A DNA stretch of 28,521 bases from DUMJ01 sp964655195 (lineage in GTDB: Bacteria; DUMJ01): assembly GCA_964655195.1 (NCBI GenBank), contig CAZZLK010000094.1, positions 1 through 28,521 on the forward strand, written 5' to 3'. The notes beneath the pieces are model-generated. The model had not been told where the DNA came from and did not search any database. It saw only the letters and a list, made by a program, of their open reading frames with translations. A program made the position numbers and the translations under genes. Positions 22,404 to 28,521 of the stretch are shown piece after piece (the stretch's first letter is position 1; the number at the start of each line of letters is the position of its first letter).

Positions 22404-23077
22404 TCTTCCTCTGTTAATCCCTCTCTTTCCAGGATTTGTCTCAAATTTAATAGATCAATAGTAAGTTTGCCATTTCTCAGCTCTTCTATAACCCTTCTTT
22501 CGAATCTTTCTCTCTCCTCTGCCTTCTTTATAACCTCTTCCACATCTTCTTTCTTGACTACCACAACGCCATCTGCGTCTCCCAAGATTACATCTCCAGG
22601 ATTTACTATAACCCCTGCACAGGTAATAGGATGGTTAATATATCCCAGTAACTTCTTTGTAGTAGCCTTTATTGATACAGATCTACAAAACACTGGAAAT
22701 CCCAGAGCCTTTATTGCCTGGGTATCTCTAACCCCTCCATCTATTACAAGTCCTTTGATACCTCTTTCCATTGCCGCAACAGTAGCTATCTCTCCCCAGG
22801 CTCCAGCCTCCTCATAGTCTCCAATATTTACCACTAAGATATCTCCTGGTTGAGCTACTGAGATAGCCTTATGTATCATCAGGTTATCTCCAGCGCGTGA
22901 TAGTACTGTAACGGCAGGTCCGCAAAGCTTCATATTTTCATCTATCGGCTTTATATAAGAAAACATAGCACCCTTTTGTCCATTTGCCTCATAGACAGTA
23001 GCCGATGAGAATTGAGATAGCTTTTCAATCAATTCCTTACTAACTCTTTCAATTCTTTTTATCACATTTGGCTTCAT
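22400..23077 (-). CDS. RraA family protein (HMG/CHA-aldolase or oxaloacetate-decarboxylase-like), copy 1
   Basis: The 225-residue protein has the RraA/HMG-aldolase core: GPAVTVLSRAGDN (53-65), QPGDILVVN (76-84), WGEIATVAA (94-102), and the active-site loop VIDGGVRD with Arg117 and Asp118, equivalent to the Arg-Asp pair that binds substrate and metal in 4-hydroxy-4-methyl-2-oxoglutarate/4-carboxy-4-hydroxy-2-oxoadipate aldolase. The closing GDVILGDADGVVVV strand is typical. Most non-enterobacterial RraA-like proteins are metal-dependent aldolases or decarboxylases rather than RNase E inhibitors. It overlaps the GntR gene by ATGA on one side and the Ldh2 gene on the other. A second, divergent copy lies just beyond the GntR gene. 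Confidence 0.9.
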   Translation of the reverse strand: MKPNVIKRIERVSKELIEKLSQFSSATVYEANGQKGAMFSYIKPIDENMKLCGPAVTVLSRAGDNLMIHKAISVAQPGDILVVNIGDYEEAGAWGEIATVAAMERGIKGLVIDGGVRDTQAIKALGFPVFCRSVSIKATTKKLLGYINHPITCAGVIVNPGDVILGDADGVVVVKKEDVEEVIKKAEERERFERRVIEELRNGKLTIDLLNLRQILEREGLTEEE

Positions 23078-23739
23078 TTCAACTCTCCTTTATAGAATTT
23101 TATTACATCTTCTTTTGCATTCCTTATATGCATCCTCATCGCAGATTCGCTTCTATCTGGATCTCTATCTTTTAGAGCATTGAGGATCTCTATATGTTCA
23201 GCCAGAGATTTTAATGGTCTTCCGGGTATATGAGATGAACGGAATTTGAGTAATTGAATCTGATTCTTCAAGATCTCCAGATGGCTTATAAGCCTACCAT
23301 TCCCACTATTGTTATGGATAAGATTATGAAAGACCTCATCAAACTTAATACAATTTTTATAATCTTTATTTTCTACAGAGTTTTTATAATTACTAAGGGC
23401 ACTTTCTAACTCCTTTATAAAGGAGTTGTCTGCATTCTTTGCCGAATACCTTGCAGCTGTCCCTTCTAGTACCTCTCTCAGGATATAGATCTCCTCTATA
23501 TCTTCTATCCCAAGACTTACAACATAGGCACCTCTCCTCGGGATTATCCTTACAAGTCCATCCTTCTCTAGAGCTGTCAAAGCAGTTCTTACTGGAGTTC
23601 TGCTCACGTTGAGTTCTTTAGAGATCTCTTCCTCTATTATTTTAGAATTAGGGGGAAGCTTCTGCTGAAAGATCATAGACTTTAACTCCTCATAGACTAA
23701 CATCTCCAAATTTTTGTATCTTGTCTTTATATCTGGCAT
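23074..23739 (-). CDS. GntR family regulator, FadR/FCD subfamily
   Basis: The 221-residue protein has an N-terminal winged helix (about 10-75) with EEEISKELNVSRTPVRTAL as helix-turn-helix and RIIPRRGAYVV as wing. The C-terminal FCD domain (about 80-215) keeps the metal-site set Asp134 and His138 (FDEVFHNLIH), His182 and His204. FCD regulators usually sense carboxylate intermediates such as sugar acids. The gene sits inside the operon between two RraA genes, with GGGGGA before ATG 23739. The palindrome TTGTATACAA on the operon promoter is the kind of site bound by this family, so autoregulation of the whole operon is likely. The effector is unknown. Confidence 0.92.
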   Translation of the reverse strand: MPDIKTRYKNLEMLVYEELKSMIFQQKLPPNSKIIEEEISKELNVSRTPVRTALTALEKDGLVRIIPRRGAYVVSLGIEDIEEIYILREVLEGTAARYSAKNADNSFIKELESALSNYKNSVENKDYKNCIKFDEVFHNLIHNNSGNGRLISHLEILKNQIQLLKFRSSHIPGRPLKSLAEHIEILNALKDRDPDRSESAMRMHIRNAKEDVIKFYKGELK

Positions 23740-23765
23740 AAGCTTCCCCCAATCATTCCTAAATT

Positions 23766-24458
23766 TTACAGTACAGTCTCGTCTAAAGGCAATCCTGCCT
23801 GTTCATAGAGTCTTCTACGCCCTATTTTATCTTCCTCCAGTATCTTCAATGCTATATCTGCTACCTTTAATGCATATTCTTGAGGGACCACGACTACTCC
23901 ATCTCCATCCCCAACTATCACATCTCCAGGTCTTACTAAAACTCCACCACAGTTTATAGGCTTGTTCATAGACTCAAACTCCATCCTTCCCTGCACCATA
24001 GTTCTGGATATATATCTGCAGAACACAGGGACTTTCTCCCTTATAACCTCATCGGTATCTCTACATCCCCCATCAGTTACCAATGCCCTTGCTCCTTTAT
24101 TAAAATATGCAAGAGAATTATTCGAGCCCAGGAGACCTACATCCAGGTCATGGGCATCAATAACTATTATATCTCCTGGTTCTATAATCTCTCCAAATGG
24201 ATATGTACATACATTGGCATACCAGTCCTCAACAAATTTTGTATACTCTTCTGGACTCATTGTAGGGACCACTTTATTTGTTGGGACATACCTAACTGTC
24301 TTAGCTATACCACATACCCTTACAGGTCTAAACAGTGGTCTTATATCCCTAGACATTAGTCCAATATTTCTCAGCATAAGCCAATCCATAGCATCACATA
24401 CATCTGCTACTCTCAATGGAGCAAATTTTTCCAGAATCTTTTCTCTATCAACTGCCAT
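23766..24458 (-). CDS. RraA family protein, copy 2
   Basis: The 230-residue protein is a second RraA-like enzyme with the loop ALVTDGGCRD (Arg133, Asp134), PGDIIVIDAHDLDVGLLGSNNS (about 94-115) and the closing PGDVIVGDGDGVVVVP. Its N-terminus, VADVCDAMDWLMLR, also fits the family. It is only distantly similar to copy 1 and has an insertion near residues 58-90 (NKVVPTMSPEEYTKFVEDWY and on), so the two probably act on different substrates or form a hetero-oligomer. It is the first enzyme gene after the binding protein and its hairpin, with AAGGAGG before ATG 24458. A role in aldol cleavage or decarboxylation of an oxoacid is inferred. Confidence 0.88.
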   Translation of the reverse strand: MAVDREKILEKFAPLRVADVCDAMDWLMLRNIGLMSRDIRPLFRPVRVCGIAKTVRYVPTNKVVPTMSPEEYTKFVEDWYANVCTYPFGEIIEPGDIIVIDAHDLDVGLLGSNNSLAYFNKGARALVTDGGCRDTDEVIREKVPVFCRYISRTMVQGRMEFESMNKPINCGGVLVRPGDVIVGDGDGVVVVPQEYALKVADIALKILEEDKIGRRRLYEQAGLPLDETVL

Positions 24459-24484
24459 ATTTCTGCCTCCTTATTTTTGATTTA

Positions 24485-24505
24485 CCCCCGAGGTAGCCTC
24501 GGGGG
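24485..24505 (-). terminator. Intra-operon hairpin after the family 1 binding protein gene
   Basis: A GC-rich perfect 9 bp stem, CCCCCGAGG (24485-24493) with CCTCGGGGG (24497-24505), closes a 3 nt loop 8 nt past the binding protein stop. On the minus strand it lacks a proper T run, so it probably stabilises the upstream mRNA or slows transcription rather than ending it. Confidence 0.7.
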
Positions 24506-24513
24506 CTTTCTTT

Positions 24514-25851
24514 CTACTTATAGAACTTCTTAAGAACTTCTAGAATCTTTGGCTTTGCCGCCTTTGCCGCATCTGCAGCGGTTCTCTTACCGAGGTATAC
24601 TGGATCAAACTCGGTCCTTAGGATGGTATTTATCTCGGCTGCGCCTGCAGGTATTCTGGCATAACCGAGGTGTACTCCAACTTTGGTCGGATTTATTACC
24701 GCATCTACCCAGACCCTCTTCCAATTTTCTTCTATGTAGATACCTCTTTCTACCTGGAGTTCAAATCTCTTCGCCCACATATCCATCCTATGGCTACCCC
24801 ATCTGTAGTGCTCGGCAACCTTCTCAGATACTTCTTTGGATAGTGCATACTTTATAAATCTCCATGCAACATCCGGACACTTGCTTCCACTTGGAATAGC
24901 AAATCCGGTAGCTCCAAGGGCATACCATATACCACCCTTACCCTTTGGCAAGAATTCTATACCGTATCTCTTTACAGGCCTCTTTTCATACCTTATCCAG
25001 TAACCCTCAGCAGCATGTGGGAAACAGGACATTGCAGTCTTACCAATCCTGAATGGAGGTCCCAATCCAGCTATCTGATCAGCAGTTGGGGCAACTTTAT
25101 ATTTATTAATACAATCTGCCATAAATTGGATTGCCTCGATCGTCTCTGGTTTGTCTATAAAGACAGACTTATAGTCATCGCTATAGGTATCTCCACCAAA
25201 AGACTTGATCAAAGCCCAACCCATTTCATGATGCCACCAGGTCGCCGGGTCTCCGCCCCACATTATATCCGTTATACCCCACTGATCGGTAACTCCATCA
25301 CCATTAAAGTCTTTAGTAAGTTTCTGAGCTGCAGTCAGGAAATCTTTCCAGGTCCAACCCTGCCAAGGATACTTAACGCCAGCCTGATCAAACATATCCA
25401 TATTGTACCATACTGCTATTCCACCGTGATCTTTAGGAAGTACATACTGTTTACCCTCGTGCTGGAATATCTTCTTTAAGACAGTAGGGACCTGAGCTAG
25501 ATCTGGGGCAAATGCCTTATCCTTTCTGATATAGTCATCAAGTGGCCTCAAGGCTCCCTGAGCAGCATAGTCCTTAAATCTAGAATAGTGCATCCATACA
25601 AGGTCTGGATGCTGTCCTCCTGCAAACATTGTAGCAATTTTGGGCCAGTAGTCACCCCAAGGTTCGACACTGAGTTTTACCTCTACGTCTGGATTTCTCT
25701 TCTCAAACTCTGCTATAAGTCCTTTCCAAAGATCTAATTCTGGCCCAGGGGACATAGGAGCAAACCAGTTCAGTACAGTCTTACCAAAAACCAACCCTGG
25801 TATAGATAGTATTAACACTAAGCAGACTAAACTACTCAAAAATCTTCTCAT
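24514..25851 (-). CDS. ABC transporter family 1 (CUT1) extracellular sugar-binding protein
   Basis: The 445-residue protein has a signal peptide (MRRFLSS, hydrophobic core, cut near VFG-K23) without lipobox cysteine. A family 1 sugar-binding fold follows: LWKGLIAEFEKRNPDVEVKLS (near 40-60), LVWMHYSRFKDYAAQGALRPLDDY (near 85-108), LPKDHGGIAVWYNMDMFDQAGV, and FAIPSGSKCPDVAWRFIKYAL. Many tryptophans line the expected sugar cleft. It delivers a mono- or oligosaccharide to the two permeases upstream. It starts at ATG 25851 with AGGAGGGTGA before it. The 111 bp gap to the permease gene holds several purine-rich tracts but no clear promoter. Confidence 0.93.
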   Translation of the reverse strand: MRRFLSSLVCLVLILSIPGLVFGKTVLNWFAPMSPGPELDLWKGLIAEFEKRNPDVEVKLSVEPWGDYWPKIATMFAGGQHPDLVWMHYSRFKDYAAQGALRPLDDYIRKDKAFAPDLAQVPTVLKKIFQHEGKQYVLPKDHGGIAVWYNMDMFDQAGVKYPWQGWTWKDFLTAAQKLTKDFNGDGVTDQWGITDIMWGGDPATWWHHEMGWALIKSFGGDTYSDDYKSVFIDKPETIEAIQFMADCINKYKVAPTADQIAGLGPPFRIGKTAMSCFPHAAEGYWIRYEKRPVKRYGIEFLPKGKGGIWYALGATGFAIPSGSKCPDVAWRFIKYALSKEVSEKVAEHYRWGSHRMDMWAKRFELQVERGIYIEENWKRVWVDAVINPTKVGVHLGYARIPAGAAEINTILRTEFDPVYLGKRTAADAAKAAKPKILEVLKKFYK

Positions 25852-25962
25852 AAATTTCTCACCCTCCTAAATCTTCTTTTTTATAAATTCCCCTCCTTAT
25901 AAAATACCTCATCCCTTTCAAAGAGATAAATGTAAGACAAATCTCCTTATCCCTTTAGACTC

Positions 25963-26832
25963 TCACCTCCCAGCCAATCCGCTCATCACTACACCCCTTA
26001 TAAAGTACTTCTGAGCCACAAAGAAAAGTATAAGAATAGGGATCGTAGTTGCTACAGATGCTGCCATTAAGTAGTTCCAATCTGATCTTTCAGTCATACT
26101 CGTCAAGAAAGTCCTAAGTCCTATAGCTACAGTACGCTTCTCCATAGAGTGTAGAAATACTAGTGGTCCCATAAAATCATTCCAGTGGTTTACAATATTG
26201 AAGATAAGCATAGTTATTACCACTGGTTGCGATAGTGGCATAATTATTCTGCTGTATATGTACCACTCATTTGCCCCGTCTATCTTTGCAGCATCATCGT
26301 AATCCAAAGGGAGAGTCATAAAGAATTGTCTGCACAAGAATATAAAGAATGCCCCCCCACCAAACCATGAGGGAACAATCAATGGGTAAAACGTATCAAC
26401 CCATCCCATAAACTTGAAGAGTATAAATGTAGGTATAAGGGTAACCACATAGGGTAACATCATTGTAGATAGACATAACATAAAGAGAAAATTCTTGCCA
26501 GGAAATTGCAATCTGGCAAAGGCATAACCAGCAAGGGATGCTGTCAGAACACTACCTATAGTGGCAAAGACTGTTATTATTACTGTATTCTTCAGAAACG
26601 TCGCAAATGGGAGAAGGGTGAGGGCTATCCTGTAGTTTTCCCACATAAAGGGCTCTGGAATCCACTTCGGTGGATAGGTAAATTCCTGTCCTGCTGGCTT
26701 GAGCGAAGTACTAACCGCCCAGAAAAATGGAATTATAAGAAGTGCACCGAATACAGTTATAACTATATACGCTATACTCTTCCATATGATATCTCTGAAT
26801 CTTTTACTCTCTTTTATGTTCATCATAATCAC
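25963..26832 (-). CDS. CUT1 sugar ABC transporter permease, MalG family
   Basis: The 289-residue protein is a MalG-type permease. After a cytoplasmic N-terminus comes a first helix (about 15-35) with AVSTSLKPAGQEF just outside it. A further five helices follow, and the coupling loop DAAKIDGANEWYIYSRIIMP (about 179-198) contacts the ATPase. The C-terminal FFVAQKYFIRGVVMSGLAG is typical of the family. The frame opens with GTG 26832, overlapping the MalF-type stop as GTGA; ATGs at 26826 and 26823 are close and have a better-placed GGTGAT, so the true start may be 6-9 bp further in. No MalK/MsmX-type ATPase gene is present, so the ATPase must come from elsewhere. Confidence 0.93.
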   Translation of the reverse strand: MIMMNIKESKRFRDIIWKSIAYIVITVFGALLIIPFFWAVSTSLKPAGQEFTYPPKWIPEPFMWENYRIALTLLPFATFLKNTVIITVFATIGSVLTASLAGYAFARLQFPGKNFLFMLCLSTMMLPYVVTLIPTFILFKFMGWVDTFYPLIVPSWFGGGAFFIFLCRQFFMTLPLDYDDAAKIDGANEWYIYSRIIMPLSQPVVITMLIFNIVNHWNDFMGPLVFLHSMEKRTVAIGLRTFLTSMTERSDWNYLMAASVATTIPILILFFVAQKYFIRGVVMSGLAGR

Positions 26833-27731
26833 CCTCTCAACTCTCCTTCATAGAATACCCAATATCTGGAACCCCTAAATTGGAGTATTGTAAGTACCAG
26901 GACAAACATAAATAGTGCCCAGGCAAGGGATGATGCGTAACCCATCCTAAAGAATTCAAATCCATTTTGATAAAGATATAGGACTAAGAAAAGTGTACTA
27001 TTTGCAGGTCCACCTCTAGTCATCACATAAGCCTGAGTAAATACCTGAAAAGAAGAGATAACCTGCATTATGGTAACAAAGAATATTGAAGGTGAAAGCA
27101 TAGGTAGAGTTATCTTCCAGAACTTATGCCAGAGACCTGCTCCATCAATCTCTGCCGCTTCATAGAGTTGTTCAGGGATCCCTTGAAGACCTGCAAGTAA
27201 GATGATCATCATTCCGCCTATACCCCAGAGGCTCATAAGTATCAAAGAGGGCTTAGATAGCGCAGGATCATATATCCATCTTATTCTAGAGTGGATCCCT
27301 ATATATCCTAATAATGTATTAGCAAGACCAAAATCAGGATTAAAGATCCATAACCACATAATACTACTGGCAACTGCAGGAGTAATTGATGGAATATAAT
27401 AGATGGTCCTGTAAACAGATATCCCTCTTAATTTTAGATTCATTGCAAGGGCTACGCATAGGGCGGCAATAACCCTTAATGGGACTCCAATAAGGGTATA
27501 GTAAATTGTATTATAGAGAGATATCCAGAACAATTCATCCTTAAACATAAACTTATAATTTCCTAACCCTATCCACTTTGGAGCCTGAAGGAGTGGCCAA
27601 TCCATAAAACTTATTACTATCGACGCAATCATTGGACCAGCAGTAAAGACTATAAAACCAATAATCCAGGGTGCCAACATTATGTAAGCATTTATTGCCT
27701 CTCTCCTTTTATATCCTGGCAGTCTACTCAT
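26829..27731 (-). CDS. CUT1 sugar ABC transporter permease, MalF family
   Basis: The protein (300 residues from ATG 27731; TTG 27737 would add two) is a MalF/UgpA-type permease. The first helix holds YIMLAPWIIGFIVFTAGPM (about 17-35), five more helices follow, and the coupling loop is EAAEIDGAGLWHKFWKITLP (about 194-213). The family segment YVMTRGGPANSTLFLVLYLYQ is also present. I prefer ATG because AGGGAG lies 7 bp before it. It is the first gene of the minus-strand catabolic operon, and its promoter carries the GntR-type palindrome. It forms the sugar channel with the MalG-type protein. Confidence 0.93.
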   Translation of the reverse strand: MSRLPGYKRREAINAYIMLAPWIIGFIVFTAGPMIASIVISFMDWPLLQAPKWIGLGNYKFMFKDELFWISLYNTIYYTLIGVPLRVIAALCVALAMNLKLRGISVYRTIYYIPSITPAVASSIMWLWIFNPDFGLANTLLGYIGIHSRIRWIYDPALSKPSLILMSLWGIGGMMIILLAGLQGIPEQLYEAAEIDGAGLWHKFWKITLPMLSPSIFFVTIMQVISSFQVFTQAYVMTRGGPANSTLFLVLYLYQNGFEFFRMGYASSLAWALFMFVLVLTILQFRGSRYWVFYEGELRG

Positions 27732-27769
27732 CTCCAATCTCCCTTCTTGTAGTTTTGCATAAAGTATTG

Positions 27770-27787
27770 TATTTTGTATACAAGATA
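27770..27787. promoter_or_regulatory. Predicted GntR/FCD operator
   Basis: TATTTTGTATACAAGATA is symmetric over 18 bp except for one base pair, with a perfect 10 bp core TTGTATACAA at 27774-27783. This core is the classic operator type of FCD regulators such as MatR. It overlaps the -10 box of the importer operon promoter, so a bound repressor would block transcription. The GntR protein encoded in the operon is the natural candidate. Confidence 0.7.
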
Positions 27788-27810
27788 GTAAAATATAAAT
27801 TGACTGTCAA
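27782..27810 (-). promoter_or_regulatory. Promoter of the minus-strand importer/catabolic operon
   Basis: The minus strand reads a perfect -35 TTGACA (27810-27805), a 17 bp spacer and a -10 TATCTT (27787-27782). Transcription would start about 40 bp before the MalF-type start codon. The -10 box lies inside the predicted GntR operator. Confidence 0.7.
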
Positions 27811-27827
27811 GTTAAATCTCTTATTAC
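27800..27827 (+). promoter_or_regulatory. Divergent promoter of the helix-turn-helix gene
   Basis: TTGACT (27800-27805) is followed by a 16 bp spacer and TATTAC (27822-27827). Its -35 box overlaps the opposite -35 by one base, giving the small palindrome TTGACTGTCAA at 27800-27810. RNA polymerase could not use both promoters at once. Confidence 0.5.
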
Positions 27828-27852
27828 AACACATAGTTATCAGGAGGAATAT

Positions 27853-28278
27853 ATGGAAAAGGAAAATCTGAGCTGTGCATTTGGAGAGGAGTCTTACTTT
27901 GAGAGGATAAGGGATAGTAAAGATCCAGTCAAGATAAGACTGAAGGTTATTGAATATTTAGAGAGATGTAAATCTGTCTCCGAGACCGCTAGAAGATTCA
28001 AGGTATCTAGGCAGATAGTGAGAAAATGGGAAAGAAGATTTAGAGAGGAAGGGATAGAAGGACTAAAGGATAAACCCAAAACACCTAAAAGGAAAAGGAC
28101 TGTACTTAACAAAGAGATAACTGAATTAATACTAAAAATCAGGCAGGAGTATAGCTATGGGCCAAAGAAGATAAAACAAATCTTAAAAGAGAATTACAGC
28201 ATTAATATCTCTGAACATCCCATATATAACCTGCTAAAATCAAATGGGCTTATAAAAAATGGTAACTATGTTAAGTAA
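27853..28278 (+). CDS. Transposase-like helix-turn-helix protein without catalytic domain
   Basis: The 141-residue protein has two DNA-binding units. The first helix-turn-helix is at about 26-68 (SVSETARRFKVSRQIVRKWERRF). A basic linker GLKDKPKTPKRKR follows, then a second winged element at about 100-134 (YGPKKIKQILKENY, then ISEHPIYNLLKSNGL). This is the N-terminal half of IS481/IS3-type transposases, which normally continue into an integrase (rve/DDE) domain. Here the frame stops, and neither the next 40 bp nor the following frame holds one. It has its own promoter and AGGAGG 5 bp before ATG, and diverges from the importer operon. It may be a domesticated regulator or a transposase remnant. 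Confidence 0.75.
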   Translation: MEKENLSCAFGEESYFERIRDSKDPVKIRLKVIEYLERCKSVSETARRFKVSRQIVRKWERRFREEGIEGLKDKPKTPKRKRTVLNKEITELILKIRQEYSYGPKKIKQILKENYSINISEHPIYNLLKSNGLIKNGNYVK

Positions 28279-28320
28279 ATGATAGATCATATAACATAAA
28301 AATCTCTTAATGGAGGGAAC

Positions 28321-28521
28321 CTACTTTTCTACAAATTTCTTATACACTTCAAGCAGGGTTTCTTCGCTTCCCACGTTGCCAGGAAATACTACATATAGAA
28401 GTCTGGGATATTTACTCTCCTCCCCAAGTTCCCATACTGGGACTCCAGGAGATACTTGTCCCAAGACTTTAACCTTCCTCGCCTTTAACCCTCTTTCAGC
28501 TACCATATGGGATGTTATACC
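28321..28521 (-). CDS. Four-carbon acid sugar kinase (DUF1537/OtnK family), C-terminal part, partial
   Basis: The frame enters from the right edge and ends at 28321, giving about 66 residues. It begins GITSHMVAERGL, continues with VKVLGQVSPGVPVWELGEESKYP and ends with LLYVVFPGNVGSEETLLEVYKKF. This matches the C-terminal nucleotide-binding domain of the four-carbon acid sugar kinase family (KGGITS motif, GxxxPGVPxW, PGNVG). The family phosphorylates threonate, erythronate, denitrogenated ketoacid sugars and related compounds. The ATG at 28506 lies inside the motif region, so it is not the true start. It converges on the helix-turn-helix gene. Its presence supports sugar-acid catabolism in this region. 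Confidence 0.78.
   Translation of the reverse strand, partial: GITSHMVAERGLKARKVKVLGQVSPGVPVWELGEESKYPRLLYVVFPGNVGSEETLLEVYKKFVEK

Noticed and set aside
23962..24480. Plus-strand open frame of 172 codons
   Set aside because: It is antisense to RraA copy 2; the opposite strand has clear conserved motifs, so this frame is not a gene.
25015..25479. Plus-strand open frame of 154 codons
   Set aside because: It is antisense to the family 1 binding protein gene, with no recognisable motif or initiation signal.
25852..25962. 111 bp gap between MalG-type and binding-protein genes as a promoter
   Set aside because: It contains several purine tracts and TATAAG but no matching -35 at proper spacing, and no hairpin; I see only an untranslated spacer.
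28279..28320. Short gap between the helix-turn-helix gene and the acid sugar kinase as terminator or transposon end
   Set aside because: No stem-loop with a T tract and no terminal inverted repeat could be found in these 42 bp.

Overview
The window is a 28.5 kb stretch of AT-rich bacterial DNA. It is densely packed, with many 1-14 bp start/stop overlaps of the ATGA or GTGA type. Isoleucine is often ATA and arginine often AGA/AGG, a usage common in thermophilic anaerobes such as Thermotogota, Dictyoglomota or Atribacterota. Both ABC solute-binding proteins carry plain signal-peptidase-I leaders without a lipobox cysteine, which fits a diderm cell with a periplasm. This is inference; the sequence alone does not fix the taxon. 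I saw no rRNA, tRNA, CRISPR array or intact mobile element.

Layout. (A) 1-3367, minus strand: a four-gene operon running D-2-hydroxyacid dehydrogenase, LarA-type lactate racemase family protein, DJ-1/PfpI protein, and a small membrane protein cut by the window edge. (B) 3472-5438, plus strand: a YjbQ/UPF0047 protein and a gluconokinase-like FGGY sugar kinase. A and B diverge from a 104 bp region with back-to-back promoter-like elements and inverted repeats. (C) 5466-15811, plus strand: a consensus sigma-70 promoter and a leader with a possible 24-codon ORF. Then come a small secreted CBM-like protein, a family 5 solute-binding protein, two Dpp/Opp permeases, two ATPases, a secreted two-domain (alpha-toroid plus TIM-barrel) protein, and a cytoplasmic GHL6-like glycoside hydrolase with a beta-galactosidase-trimerisation-like domain. 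A strong bidirectional terminator follows. (D) 27737 down to 15870, minus strand: a CUT1 sugar importer (two permeases and a family 1 binding protein, no ATPase), an RraA-family enzyme, a GntR/FCD regulator, a second RraA-family enzyme, an Ldh2-type 2-hydroxyacid dehydrogenase, an iron-type alcohol dehydrogenase, a 3-hydroxyisobutyrate-dehydrogenase-family reductase, an aldehyde dehydrogenase, a PPC/DUF296 protein and a GH4 glycosidase. (E) 27853-28521: a short transposase-like helix-turn-helix protein, divergent from D, and the C-terminal end of a four-carbon-acid-sugar kinase.

Together this looks like a catabolic island for an oligosaccharide that yields sugar acids or 2-hydroxyacids. Region C imports and cuts the glycan. 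Region D takes up a second (oligo)saccharide, opens it with GH4, and carries oxidoreductases and aldolase-like RraA proteins suited to hydroxy- and oxo-acids. Region A could racemise and oxidise 2-hydroxyacids, and regions B and E supply sugar and sugar-acid kinases. The promoter of D has a near-perfect TTGTATACAA palindrome on its -10 box, the kind of operator known for GntR/FCD regulators, so the GntR protein encoded inside the operon probably represses it. The real substrate is unknown. The combination of two RraA paralogues flanking a GntR gene, an uncommon toroid/TIM fusion and a CHEV-type GH4 is the best candidate here for an undescribed pathway.
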